From contig CM066048.1 of assembly GCA_033557465.1 (NCBI GenBank), positions 20,622,305 through 20,686,304 on the forward strand: a stretch of 64,000 nt of DNA, read 5' to 3'. Positions within the stretch are counted from its first letter, which is position 1; each line of letters opens with the position of its first letter. The position numbers and the translations under genes are program-made. Below the pieces are notes generated by a model. It did not search any database, was not told the DNA's origin, and worked only from the letters and a program-made list of their open reading frames with translations. Positions 44,401 through 56,028 of the stretch are shown piece by piece. The DNA is from Ichthyophis bannanicus (Eukaryota > Chordata > Amphibia > Gymnophiona > Ichthyophiidae).

Positions 44401-45117
44401 GTAATCCTCCGTCCCAGGTTTCTTTACTGGCAAAAGTGGAGTGTTCCATGGGGATTGACATACTTTTAGTAGGCCATACTCGAGCAATCTTTGTAGGTGG
44501 CGATGAATGCCTTCAATTGCAGCTCTTGGGAGAGGGTACTGTTTGACGTGCACTGGTGTAGCACTAGGCTTGAGGGTTACAATCACTGGAGCTATATGCT
44601 TGGCTAGGCCTGGGGGACTGCCTTCTGCCCATACTCCAGGTGGTGCATGAATGTTCTTTAGAGTTTGTTCAAAATAGGTGTCTTGGATGGAGTCATCAAC
44701 GTAATACCTCCATTCTTCTTCTCCGGGAACTGTCAGCAGCATTATTCCTGCTGGTTTGGCTTGGGGATTTACTGTCATTTGCATTTCTCCTTCTTCAGAG
44801 AAAGATATTTGTGCTTGGAGTTTGGCTAACATATCTCGTCCCAGTAGTGGCACTGGACATTCAGGCATGTAAAGGAATTTATGAGTTATTTGCTGTCCTC
44901 CTAGACTGCATATACGATTCTGAAGAAAAGACTTTGTAGCTTTGGCACCAGTTGCTCCTATAATGGTGACTGCTTTTGTAGAAAATGGGGCTATCTTCTT
45001 GTCTATTACTGAATGTTGTGCTCCAGTATCAACCATAAAGTCCATAACTTGGTCTCCTATTTGTATTCCGACCATAGGCTCCTGGAGACCTAAAGCAAAC
45101 TTGGAGCCCGGTCTGTC
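41476..45117 (-). pseudogene. pol: Provirus pol: protease, RT, RNase H, integrase
   Basis: One phase runs from the codon after the gag TAG to the TAG at 41,476, broken by TGA at 43,125-43,123 (start of RNase H) and TGA at 42,207-42,205 (in integrase). Protease has DTGAQHSV near 45,030 and a PLLGRDML block. RT has CQSPWNTPLLPVKKPGTEDY, VLDLKDAFLCIRL, LPQGFKNSPTIF and YVDD at 44,063-44,052. RNase H starts at IYYVDGSS and continues with VYTDSKYAF. Integrase has an HHCC zinc module near 42,510-42,400 (HEATH, then CLTC), a first catalytic aspartate in LQVDFTEM, and the D-35-E pair in SDNGPSF and GKVERMN. The phase kept through both stops shows single nonsense codons rather than frameshifts. Confidence 0.9.
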
Positions 45118-45120
45118 CTA
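45118..45120 (-). promoter_or_regulatory. Gag-pol amber codon, probable read-through site
   Basis: The gag frame ends in TAG and pol continues in the same phase without its own start, as in gammaretroviruses that make Gag-Pol by stop-codon read-through. The following bases are gacagaccgggctccaag; I cannot confirm by eye the downstream pseudoknot that usually drives read-through. Confidence 0.7.
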
Positions 45121-46995
45121 ATCCACGTCATTCTCATCATGGACCGTTGTGGCCAATGCTTGAATGGCTCCTCCTCCTCTTTCTCGCTGGAATTGTTCTC
45201 GATTGGCTCCTCCGCGGTTTCGGGGGTAGCCTCGTCTCTCTTCTCGCCACTGATGATTGCTGTCGTCATCCTGCTGGGCGTCTTCGAGTTGCGGGCACGT
45301 ATCTCTCCAATGTCCTTCCTCTCTACAGTAGGCGCATTGGTTCACGCCTAGCTTCTGGGTCCAGCCTCCGCCTTGACCCCGCCCTCTTCCTCTGCTCCGT
45401 CGACTAGGGACACCTCCCCTTTTCTGTTCCACTATGGCCGCAGCCAAAAAATCAGCTTTCTTCTTCATCTTTCTATCACATTCTCTCTGTCTTTCATTAT
45501 CACGATTCACATACACTTTATGAGCGACTTCCAGTAACTGTGTTGCATTCATGCCCGCAAACCCTTCTAACTTCTGTAATTTACGTCTAATGTCTGGTTG
45601 AGACTGGTTTACAAAAGCAGAATTCACCATACATAAACTTCCTGGTGCCTCGGGATCATAGGGAGTATACATTCTGTATGCTTCAGTTAATCTTTCATGA
45701 AAGTCTGCTGGGCTTTCATCTACACCTTGGATAACTCCTGCAACTTTGGAAAGGTTCATAGCTTTTTGGCCCCCCCTTTTCAGGCCTTGTAAAAAGCCTT
45801 GGCGAAAACGGGCTAGGGCTGTGGATCCTTCATCTGTATTTGGATCCCAATGGGGGTCTTCATTTGGGAATTCTCTCTGGGCTGCTTCCCGATAGTCTAT
45901 TCTGCTCAGTCCCGGTCCCGGAGCTACAGGGTTATCTGCCATCCATTCAATAGCTGCTTTTCTAATTCGTGCTCGCTCCTCTGTCGTGAATAGGGTGGTC
46001 AGGAGCTGACGGCAATCTGGCCAGGTGGGTTGGTGGGTTTCCATAATGGTAGTTACTAATTCTGTCAGTTCCTGGGGCTTACTAGTATAGGAGGCATAAT
46101 GCGACCTCCAATTTAACAAATCAGTTGTAGAGAAAGGGATATATACATAAGTTAAGGGTCCCGCTACCACCTCCTCATTATCGTTCTTTATAGGCACTCC
46201 CGGGACCTGCCGTAAAGGCAGCATCTTGGCGGGAGCTGTCTTTTGGGATCTAAGGGCTGTTTTCTTAACTATCTTTCCAGGGATTACTTTCGCTTTCTCA
46301 ACAGGTTTCACTTTGGGTGTATCTTTTGCTGGCACGCTGGCACTAGCAACCACTTGTACGCTATCTTCCTCGCTTTGGGCATTCTCATTTTCTTCCCCTT
46401 CTACCTCTGCTTCTGACTCGCTTTTTATAGCATCCTCTTCTTCAGCTAATTCCTCTCTCTGCCCTCCAGGAGGGGGTTCAGGGGTTGGGTCCCGCTCCGG
46501 CCGTCTCTGGGGTTCTGGGGCCGGACGCCGGGCTACTCTTATCGGACCTGGGGTTCGAGGCTGTCTGAGAATTATCTCCGGGGAATCAGGATCTACCAGG
46601 ATGGGCTTCTTCCTGGACTTCTTATCCTGCTCTTTCATTTTAGGCTGTTCCGTTTTCTGTCTAGAATCTGTTTTAGCTAACATTATTCTGCACTGTTCCT
46701 CATAACAGCGCTGCGCCCAGGGGGGCGGATCCTCACAAATACTTAACTAGGAATCTATATAGGGGTACTGATCGGGGTGCGCTATCCGCACTCTACGGTG
46801 TATTGACTGAATAATCTCTACATTAAACGTTCCCTCTCGGGGCCAGATGGGGTCTAGATCGGGCCACTCCCTAGTACACAAAATCTGCAAACGGGCTGCT
46901 GTCATTTTAATACCATAATCTCCAGAATATCCCTCTTTAAAATGTGCGATCATACATTCTAATGGAGTGTTTCTAGTAGACCCCGCCCCTCCCAT
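45118..46995 (-). pseudogene. gag: Provirus gag polyprotein with one nonsense codon
   Basis: I place the start at 46,995 because it opens MGGAGSTRNTPLE, with the glycine needed for myristoylation and a matrix-like region (REWPDLDPIWPREGTFN, then HPDQYPYI). A longer frame begins at 47,097 without such a signal. An in-frame TAG at 46,749-46,747 stops the protein after 82 residues; the phase then stays open to the TAG at 45,118. Downstream parts are an acidic and proline-rich spacer (RRPAPEPQRRPERDP), capsid with a major homology region (IQGVDESPADFHERL near 45,730) and nucleocapsid with one zinc knuckle CAYCREEGHWRDTC near codon 554. The full frame would be about 625 codons, usual for gamma-type gag. 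Confidence 0.88.
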
Positions 46996-47483
46996 TTCGA
47001 TGTGTGCGCGCAACAACAGACAAAAGGGAAAAGGAGGGCGGACCGTGGGTAAGGGGTCCTCACGGCACTGGAAACGTATAAGGAGTACAAATAACAAGAC
47101 AAGACGGCAATCGCTTCCCCCTTTTCGTGACCTGAACGCGGTCGCCCGGTCAGGAAATGCGCTACTCAGGGGTCCGCCTTCACTTGGTCCGTGCTGCCAG
47201 ACCTCTCATTCACACTTCGTTCACACAATCATGCTAGCAACGTATCCCAGAATGCATTCGTTTCTATCTATTCTGACTAGTCTTCTTCCCAATTACAATA
47301 AGGATGAGGGTTTCACCCGGCGAATTCCCATGCGGGGTTACTCGGCCCTTCCTTGAGAGGTGATCATGCTCTCTTACCAATTCCCAATATCTCGAGATTA
47401 CAAATTCCCAATTCCAAGTTCCAATGGCAGTACTGCTCTTTCTATTTCTGTCTAGACACCAAATCAAAACTATACTCACCGGA
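46996..47483 (-). other. Provirus 5' leader, truncated at the duplication border
   Basis: It holds 488 bases upstream of the gag start, close to a usual gammaretroviral leader. At the far right, minus-strand ccggtgagtatag is a good splice-donor match and is followed by tttggtgtctagacag, which could be taken for a primer binding site but fits no tRNA 3' end that I know. No LTR sequence remains before copy B begins at 47,484. Confidence 0.65.
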
Positions 47484-47790
47484 GGACCTGGGTAGGAAAA
47501 GGAGTCGTGACAGCAGACCTCAAAGCAGAGACAGGAGTGGGACGTCAAGGGCAGAAGGGAGGCTTGGAAGGACCTAAAGAGTGGGAGGGATGGTAGGGCA
47601 TGAGAAGGAGGCACAGAGCTGACATAAGCTCGAAGGATAGATTATTAATTCTTTAAGATCTGACAGCCACTTTTGACGTGATTGATTATGAATTAATGTT
47701 GGGGTAATTACTGGATTTAGGTTTCTCTGGGACCATATTTTCTTGGTTTTCTTCTTTTTTCTTGGGTTAGCAATGCCGTGAAGCTGTTGT
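47484..47790 (-). pseudogene. L2-type LINE C-terminal fragment, copy B
   Basis: Only the part right of the breakpoint is present. The FSYPGP block of copy A runs directly into provirus leader sequence at 47,483. Confidence 0.6.
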
Positions 47791-49110
47791 ACATAAGAAC
47801 ATAAGATATGCCATACTAGGTCAGACCAAAGCCAATCAAGCACAGTATCCTGTTTCCAACAGTGGCCAATCCAGGTCACAAGTATGTGGCAGGTTCTCAA
47901 AAGACACACAGGTTCCACAATGCTTCTCTTGGGGCAAGCAGTGGATTTCCCGAGTCCTCTCTAATGATGGTTTATGGACTTTTCCTTCCAGGAACTTGTC
48001 CAAACTATTTTTAAACCCAGCTACACTAATAGCTTTTACTATATCCTCTGCTAATAAATTACAGTGTTTGATTACACATTGAGTAAAAAATATTTTCTCT
48101 TATTAGTCTTCAGTGGGTTACATTGAAGTTTCATTGCGTGTCCTCTAGTCTTTTTACTTTTTGCTGGTGTAAACAATTGATCTACATTTACCTGTTCCAC
48201 TCCATTCATTAATTTATAGACTTCTATCATATCTCCCCTCAGCCATCTCTTTTCCAATTTCAAAAGCCCTAACCTTTTAAGCCTTTCCTCATAGGGGTAT
48301 CCTACCATTCCCTTTACCATTTTGGTGGCTCTTCTCAGTACTTTTTCTAATTCCGCTATATCCTTTTTAAGGTATGGTAACCAGAATTACATACAATATT
48401 CAAGGTGTGATCGCACCATGGAACGATACAGAGGCATTATAATATCCTTGGTTTTATTCTCCATTCCTTGCCTTATTATTCTTAACATTCTATTTGCTTT
48501 CTTGGCTGCCGCTGCACACTAGGCAGAGGGTTTCAATATATTATCCACAATGACACGTAAATCTTTTTCCTGAGTGGTTGTTCCTAATGCGGAACCTTGC
48601 ATTGTGTAACCGTAGTTTGGGTTGTTCTTTCCTAAGTGCATAACTTTGCACTTGCCCCCATTAAATTGCATCTGCCATTTGAACGTCCAGTCTTCCAATT
48701 TATCAAGGTCCTCTTGCAAGTTTTCAGAATCTTCTTGTGTTTTAACAACTTTGAATAATTTTGTATCATCTAAAAATTTGATCACCTCACTTATTCCCAT
48801 TTCCAGGTGATTTATAAATATGTTAAAAAGCAGTGGGCCCAGCACAGAACCCTGGGATACTTCACTATTCACCTTTCTCCATTGAGAAAATTGGCCATTA
48901 GCCCTACTCTCTGCTTTCTATCTTTTAACTAGTTCCTGCCTCCAGTTCCATGACTTTTTAATTCAAGAGTCTCTCATGAGGGACCTTATCAAAGTCTTTC
49001 TAAAAATCTAGGTACACTATATCAATCAGCTCATCTTGGTCTACTTGTTATTCACACCTTCAAAAAAATATAACAAATAAGTAAGACAAGACTTTTCTTG
49101 GCTAAATCCA
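47791..49110 (-). pseudogene. CR1-type LINE, RT C-terminal half, copy B
   Basis: Same content as 20,681-22,000: QGSVLGPLLFNIFIN, FLDDTKLF, MVGYPYEERLKRLGLL and the CR1 3' UTR. I noticed no difference from copy A in this part. Confidence 0.85.
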
Positions 49111-49482
49111 TGTTGTTGTTGTTATTGTTGTTAACTGCCGTCAAGTCGGCGTCGACTCATGGCGACCTTCTGGATAATTGTCCTAAATTGTGTTTGGTCT
49201 TCAGTTAGGCGGCTCATTGTTGACAGACTGGCACCCATAGCTGCTGTTATTGTATCGATTCATCTCATTTCTGGCCTTCCTCTTTTGCGTTGACCTTCTA
49301 CCTTGCCAAGCATGATATCTTTTTCTAATGATCTCTCTCTTCGCATGATATGTCCAAAGTATGAAAGTCAAAATCTTGTCATTTGAGCTTCTAAAGAAAG
49401 CTTAGGTTTGATCTCCTCTAGTACTGACTGGTTTGTTCTTTGGGTAGTCCATAGTATACACAGTATTCATCGCCAGCACCAC
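49111..49482 (-). mobile_element. RTE-type 3' end, copy B
   Basis: Equivalent of 22,001-22,372 with one substitution near 49,371 (aaatcttgtc here, aagtcttgtc in copy A). Confidence 0.85.
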
Positions 49483-49622
49483 GGTATATTTATTTATTTA
49501 TTTAACCAGTTTTATATACCACCTTATCCTTCAATCAAAGTGGTTACAAGACAAGCTATACAACTATAGGTAAAAGCAAAGGAAAGGTATTGGGGGTATA
49601 GGAAGAAAACACAAAACAGGAA
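49483..49622 (-). repeat. L2-type 3' tail, copy B
   Basis: Equivalent of 22,373-22,512: reversed L2 tail ending at the DIRS-2 left terminus. Confidence 0.6.
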
Positions 49623-52600
49623 AGCACAGTTACTTACCTGTAACAGGTGATCTCTGGGAACAGCAGGAATTAGTCTTCACATATGGGTACGTCGGTACCG
49701 ACAGAGCCTGCATGGGAATGCTCCCCAGCATCCAATCATAAAGCTTTTGGGAGCATCCCTCGCGCCTGCGCGCTGACTTCCCGCCTTTCCCACTGCCTCT
49801 CCTCAGTTGAGTTTCATAGCTGAGACAGAAGGAGAGAAAGAGGAAAGGAGATAGATAGATACAACTCCTAGGGGAGGTGGGTGGGTTGTGAAGACTAATT
49901 CCTGCTGTTCCCAGAGATCACCTGTTACAGGTAAGTAACTGTGCTATCTCCAGGAACAAGCAGGAATGAGTCTTCACATATGGGGACTCCCTAGCTGTGG
50001 GTGCCAGGGGAGATCCCATAAAATGCGTATACCTGGAACAGGACGGCATTTCCCAAACCTGGATCCCCGGCATCCCCTGAGGGATGGGGGGTAGGATTTG
50101 AATAGAGAAGAGCTGTAGAGGAACAGCGAATCTAAAGACTACAGAAAAAATGAGTCTTTAGAATGTATGTCAAGTATCATTAAAATATTTAATGAACTAG
50201 TACAATATTGAGCTTACCTACTGGATTGTAGGAAGTAGAACTGTGATGGAGTGTACTGTAGATGCAGTAGCGGAATCCTCAAGGTAACTTCACAGCAGTG
50301 AGGATGAAGTTCCAAACCTGGAATGGGCAGGTGACCCAGGTGTCAACTGGGGTAGGAGAAGAACGGCAGGTCTTCAATGGAAAGCTTTATGGGAAAAAGC
50401 TGAAAACTCTTTTAGGTACAGAGTTATTAACATTGAGGACTAAAAGAAGAAGACTGACCAATCTGGAGAATTAGCCCAGTCCTGAAGGGAAGAGGGGGTA
50501 TGGAAAAAAGCCCCTATTCCCAAGGAGAACAGAAGTGTACTCAGAAATGCTGAAGATGTACACTGTCTTTCCTAGCTGGTAAGAGATAGGAAGACATTGA
50601 AGTTTAATACTTCATAGACAGGGAGATGTATAACAAAAATAGAAGCTGTTGACGTCACAGCAATAATTGTGTGTGTAACCGCTCCCACTTACTGAGCCGT
50701 ATGAGAATAGGCAAGTTGACTGTCTGGACCCCTTAAGAAGGTAAAAGCTTTATAGCACAGACAGTTAGGGAGATAGTAGGTAATACATAGCATCCTATGG
50801 CCATCTCCCAATGGGCACATATATATGTGTATGTATCTCCATATATGTATATATGGAGATACATACATATCTATATATATGTGCCTATATGTCTAGATAT
50901 GTGTGATATATATATATATATATGGGCATGACATATGCCCACACAGATTACAGGAATATGTATGTATAGGACATATACATACATGAATATAGTCTGAGGA
51001 TACATGCCTGCAACTGAGCCCCACAAAACATTCACATGGGGAATGTGATGGGAAAAGATTCATCTAATAATAAGGGGGTGAAAAACCACCTGAAGAAATA
51101 TAGAGAATCTATTTCTGCGGTGTAGGAATATAGTTCAGTGGAATAAGCAGTATGGTTGCGTGAAAAAACAGAGGATAATAGCAGTCTGGCAAGAGCACGT
51201 CAGGAGTACTTTAGGACTCTGACATGTCCAAAGAACAAAAAAACGCATAGACTAAGACACCAGGATGACCCAGCCAAGGGACACAGGGGTATCATGTACA
51301 CTAAAAAAAAGTATGCGTTGTCCAAGTGGAGCAGAAAAGCATAATGCCAAGCTGTAAGGAAAAAAGGGGTAGATTCCTGCAAGATTGGGAACTCCTTGGA
51401 CATTCACGCAGAAAAAACTTGTCTTCTGAATCACAACAGGAGACAAGAGGGTATAAAGAACCCATATAGTCATGGAGTGATTATATAAGCTTTTTCTACT
51501 ATATGGAGAAACCCTCAGAGACAAAGTTCAATGCTCTGTAGCAAGGGCCCATAGTAGAAAGCTTCTCTGAAGATTGCAGAGAGCATTGTGCAGGAGAATT
51601 ATGAGACAAAACTGACTGAAGTCAGGTGTGTTGCCATATCCTAGGAAAGGATATGGCTAGAAGAAGATAACCTGCAGTGAGTAGTATTATGCAAGATAGT
51701 TGAAAGTAGCTTGCAATGAGCATTAAAGTAGTCACTGGAACTCCTGCATGCACAGCAACTGAACAAAACAGCAGAGGGGATTCTCCTGTATAAAAACAGA
51801 GAGAAAAACAGACAAAGGGAGCGGAGATATTCCCGTCCCTGTCTGAAGAGTTGTTCAGAGCATGCATTGAAGGATAACAAAAAGTCTACACTGGAAAGAA
51901 AGAAAAGTGTTTCAGTATGGTACCAACTCAAGCAGGGGAAAAACCTGGAAGAGAGGGGTTGGAAGGTGACTTACCATATGGTAAGTCAGCTGAAGGAAAA
52001 GATGTCCATGTGGGGACAGAAACTATCATGGGATAGTTGTAACCTCCCTTCGTAGTAGTAAGAAGGGGAGAATTCTGTAACCCATGGACAAAAGTATCCT
52101 AACAGCTTAGCATACTGAAAAGAAAAAAACAGTGTAGAGTTTGAAGAATAAACTTCTGCTAAGAAGAAGTTAACTGTAGATTGCAACATACAGGAACCTA
52201 TGGTTGCTGGTTATGATTAGACTGGTTAGAGTCTGAAGACTGCAGAGTAGGATGAGATGTCCCTTGTTTCGGTACATCTGGAGGATGGGCAGGAGAAGGG
52301 TGAAACCTTCTTTTCTTAGGGAGAGAAGGTTTGGTAGGACATTTCCTACATCCTGGGGAAAAAGGCTTAGGATGGTTTCCAGAACCAGGGAAATCAGTGG
52401 AGCAATGAGCAACCTGACGTAAAGCCTCTCTATTGAAGAGATTTTCTCCAGTACAAGGAGAATTACCCAGTGTATGTTGTGCCCATCTGCTCAAGTCTGA
52501 AGCTTGTAGCCAGGCTTTACGACGTGCTCCAATGGCAATAGCAGAGGATCTGCTAACAGACTCAAAAGAGTCTAGAGAAGCACGAGAAAGAAACCAAGAG

Positions 52601-53619
52601 ATATTCCTACTATGATTAAGAAGCAAGGAATAGTCAGTGGCCTTAGGCTCTGATAAAAAAGGGGACAAAAGAGATAATTTCTCTGTGACCTCCTGAAGTG
52701 TCAGACTCATATAAAAAATATATGAAATAATTCTTGAAGCCAGCATAGAAGTTTGGAAGGTTTGACGTCCAAAGGCATCAAGTGCTTTAGATGCACGACC
52801 TGGCGGATAAGAAGAATGCTTCTTCTTGCTTCTTACCTTCCTCATTGCTGATTCCACTACAATGGAATGATGTGGAAGTTGGTTTTTTTGAAACCCCGGA
52901 GAGGGAGGCACCTGATACAGAACATTAGTGGCTGTAGAAGGCGAAGGAACCTTTAAAGGTGATTCCCAAATCCTCAGAAGAAGATCCTGCAAAGAATGAT
53001 GTAAAGGAAGCATTATATTTTCCTTTTCTGCAAGATCTTGGTTAAGAGTAGAGCCAGGAATAGGAATGGCAAGAAAGGTTGCCATGTCAAGGAGAAATTT
53101 CTGAAAAGAAGGATCTCCAATGGGAACGATTCCTGGGTAAGCTGAGGTTGAAGGAGCAGCTTGAGCACCAGAAGACATACTGGACTGGTGCAGAAAAAGA
53201 ATCCTGCTAGATGGACAGTGATACTGACAGTTCTGATTCGAGGCAGTTAGTACTGCATCATCAGTGCCCGGTATCGATTCCAAGCTAGGCATAGAAAGGA
53301 TCGATGGCACCGATGGAACTACAGGAATCGACATCGATACCGATACCGGAGACGGTAATGTCATCGAAGCAGTAATCGGGGGCTGCTGAAGCGGTACCGA
53401 GGTAGCCAGAGAGCCTTGATGAATATCCTCGGTACTGTGTAGTCGGAAACGATATGGATCGGTTCCGAAACGCAGTGGGAAAGGCAGGAAGTCAGCACGC
53501 AGGCGCGAGGGATGCTCCCAAAAGCTTTCTGATTGGATGCTGGGGAGCATTCCCGTGCAGGCTCCGTCGGTACCGACGTACCCATATGTGAAGACTCATT
53601 CCTGCTTGTTCCTGGAGAT
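49623..53619 (-). mobile_element. Gag-only DIRS-type element (DIRS-2), copy B
   Basis: The ITRs are 49,623-49,800 and 53,457-53,619, with the internal complementary region at 49,885-49,985. Architecture is as in copy A. Differences include a cluster at 51,221-51,245, one-base indels and an intact gag 3' end. A (TA/CA) microsatellite with palindrome lies at 50,805-51,010. Confidence 0.85.
52198..53550 (-). CDS. DIRS-2 gag, copy B, open frame
   Basis: A 450-codon frame, 78 codons longer than in copy A because two bases near 52,459 are present. It opens in the right ITR, runs through a Ser/Thr/Pro-rich region (SVSMSIPVVPSVPSILSMPS) and then the gag core shared with DIRS-1 (HHSIVVESAMRKV, ALDAFGRQTFQTSMLA). 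The extra C-terminus is rich in Lys, Pro, Ser and His (GCRKCPTKPSLPKKRRFHPS), which may bind nucleic acid. I would not call it a host gene: it lies inside a mobile element, and the start within the ITR is unusual. A function in RNA packaging is inferred from the family. Confidence 0.65.
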   Translation of the reverse strand: MLPSIQSESFWEHPSRLRADFLPFPLRFGTDPYRFRLHSTEDIHQGSLATSVPLQQPPITASMTLPSPVSVSMSIPVVPSVPSILSMPSLESIPGTDDAVLTASNQNCQYHCPSSRILFLHQSSMSSGAQAAPSTSAYPGIVPIGDPSFQKFLLDMATFLAIPIPGSTLNQDLAEKENIMLPLHHSLQDLLLRIWESPLKVPSPSTATNVLYQVPPSPGFQKNQLPHHSIVVESAMRKVRSKKKHSSYPPGRASKALDAFGRQTFQTSMLASRIISYIFYMSLTLQEVTEKLSLLSPFLSEPKATDYSLLLNHSRNISWFLSRASLDSFESVSRSSAIAIGARRKAWLQASDLSRWAQHTLGNSPCTGENLFNREALRQVAHCSTDFPGSGNHPKPFSPGCRKCPTKPSLPKKRRFHPSPAHPPDVPKQGTSHPTLQSSDSNQSNHNQQP

Positions 53620-54046
53620 TACAAATTGTATACATGTTGGCTTTCTTCTATTAACCATGACTATCTACATGTTCAGTAATTTTATTCTTTATAATGGTTT
53701 CTACCATTTTGCCCATTACCAACGTTAGGCTCACCAGTCTGTAGTTTCCTGGATCCCCCTGGAACATTTTTTACAAATTGGTGTTACATTGACCATTCTC
53801 CAATCTTCAGGTGCTACAGATGATCTTAATGATAATTCACAGATTACTAATAGTAGGTCTGCAATCTCATCTTTCAGTTCTTCCAACACTTTTGGATGTA
53901 TACCATACGATCCAGGTGATTTACTACTCTTCAGTTTATCAAATACTTGTAATACATCTTCCCGGTTTATCTATATTTCTTTCAATTCTTCCGATACATC
54001 ACCTTTAAATACCATTTCAGGCACGGGTAAATTCCCTATATCTTAT
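53620..54046 (-). pseudogene. CR1-type LINE, N-terminal RT part, copy B
   Basis: Equivalent of 26,508-26,934 with the same RT blocks (SKSPGSYGIHPKVLEELKDE, GDPGNYRLVSLTLVMGKM). Confidence 0.85.
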
Positions 54047-56028
54047 TTATTTATTTAAAGGTTTTTTTTAATATACCCTCTTTCTAAAATTCAAGATGGT
54101 TTACAGTGTGGATACATCTGTTTTACATAGAACATTTGAACAAAAACTTAGGAGGAACTTATCAAAGAACAGTAAAAATAACAGTTTATAATGTTGGAAG
54201 TGGCAACTATGTACATTAGATGGTGAGGAGGAGGGAGGGTGCAGGGGAAAGGGAGGGGATATTGAGTGTAGAGCAGGATGTCAATTAGGTTTAGGTGGCA
54301 CTCAGTTGGATAGGGGTATGTGGGGTGGTACTAAAGTACTCTTGGAAAAGGAAGGTTTTAATTTTTTTGCAAAATTCTGTAGGATCAGGGCAATTTCGAA
54401 GGTTGGGTGGGAGGGCGTTCCATTCTGTTGGGGCATAGAGGGAGAAGGTATGATTGCAGTTCGTTTGCATGCTTTTTAATTTTTGGACTGGGATGTGTAG
54501 CAGGTTTGCAGAGTTAGAACTGTGAGGTTTGAGGCTAGTAGGCTTGGTAAGGAGTGAGTGAAGGTAAGGGGAAGATTCAAAATACCTTATGGATTAGGGT
54601 AAGGGTTTTGAATTTTATTCTAGATAGGATAGGGAGCCAGTGGAGGTATTGGAGTATAGGGGTAATGTGAGTTCTTCTGGAATTCTTGGAGAATAGACAT
54701 GCTATTGTGTTCTGGGCTAATTGGAGGGGTGGAGACTGTGTTTTGGGAGACCATGGTATATGTAGTTGCAGTAGTCGAGAGCAGGGGTAGTGAGGGCTTG
54801 GCAAATAGTACGGAAGGAATCTGGGTTTAGTAGAGGGCGGATGTTTCTCAGGGTTTGAATCTTAGAATATCTGGAATAAGTTGTTTTTCATATGTGTTCT
54901 TGGAAGGTGAAATTCTGATCCAGCGTTATGCCGAGGTATTTAACTTCAGTTTTAACAGAGCTCGTATAGTCATCTAGGACCAGGGAAGAAGGAGTGGTGT
55001 ATAAGATGGATCAGTGAATAGGTGGAGGGCTTCAGTTTTGGTTAGATTGATGATAAGGTTGTGTTGATGGAGCCAATGTCTGATTTCCTTGAAGTAACTG
55101 CAGATATTAGTGAAGTCAGGCTTTGCGATGTTAAATGGGGTGAGGAACATGATGTCATCCACATAGAGTTGATAATGGATTTTGTAATATTGGAAGATTT
55201 TACATATAGGTTCGAGAAAGATGTTGAATAGAAGTGCAAATAGGCTAGAACCCTGAGGAACACTTTGCAATTGAAGGAATGGCTGGGAAGTCTTTTCACC
55301 GATTCTTACTTGCTGTGTTCTGTGGTCTAAGTATGAGCGGAAACAGCTGAGGGTGGTGCCCCTAAGGCCGATATCATAGAGTCTGTTGAGGAGTTGGATG
55401 TGAGGAAGAGAGTTGAAGGCTGAGGATATATCTAGGAAAATTAGGAGACATCCCTGGGTAGGTGTTTGTATTATGGGATTACTGTATTTAGGAGAGAGGT
55501 GAATAGGGTTTCCACACCGTGGTTCCTTTTGAAGCCATGTTGGAAAGGGTCAAGGGGCATGATCATCAATGAAGTTCTGGAGTTGGTTTGGATGATCTTT
55601 TCTATTATCTTTGCCAGTAGCGGGATGCTTGATATTGGTCTTTTTTATGTGGGGGTGGTATGGTCAAGTTTGGATCCTTTTAGTATGGGTCAGATTGAGG
55701 TCATCTTCAAGGGGGTTGGCATGATCCCAGTGCTGAGGGAAGCTTGCACTATGTTGCGTATGTATTGGGCAAGAGTTTCTTTGGTGGCTTTTACCCATGA
55801 CAATGAGCAGGGGTCTAGTGCTGAAGTAGAGGCATTGAGATTTGCTATGGTTGTTGTTATGTTGTCCAGGAAGGTAGGTTGTACTCTTCCCAAATTAGGT
55901 TAGGGGTAACATTGGTAGGTAAGTGATCGCTGTGTTGGGGTGATAGAGGTTGGGTTGTGAGTAATTTAGAAAAAAGGTGGTCAGCTATAGACTGTGGGGA
56001 TATTTTATCTACAGCTACCTGTTTGTCT
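54047..56028 (-). pseudogene. L2-type LINE left half, copy B
   Basis: Equivalent of 26,935-28,918, including YVDDIMFL near 55,160 and the acctgtttgtct target site at 56,017-56,028. Two one-base deletions in G runs near 55,553 and 55,870 and a few substitutions distinguish it from copy A. Confidence 0.85.

Larger units (their letters stand above)
37752..47483 (-). mobile_element. Gammaretrovirus-like endogenous provirus lacking its 5' LTR
   Basis: In minus-strand order it has a 5' leader (47,483-46,996), gag, pol, env and a 3' LTR. Gag and pol are in one phase separated by a single TAG, the read-through arrangement of gammaretroviruses. Gag has one zinc knuckle and Env has a CXXC surface motif, also gamma features. 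Gag has one nonsense codon, pol has two, and env is open. An L2 fragment is inserted behind env. The right end is cut where copy B of the large duplication starts, and no sequence like the 3' LTR is present there. It is an old copy in a genome and not replication-competent as it stands. Confidence 0.9.

Noticed and set aside
47440..47465. Primer binding site tttggtgtctagacag next to the leader
   Set aside because: Position is plausible but it matches no tRNA 3' end that I recognise, and a splice-donor-like word lies upstream of it, where it would not be expected. Left unassigned.
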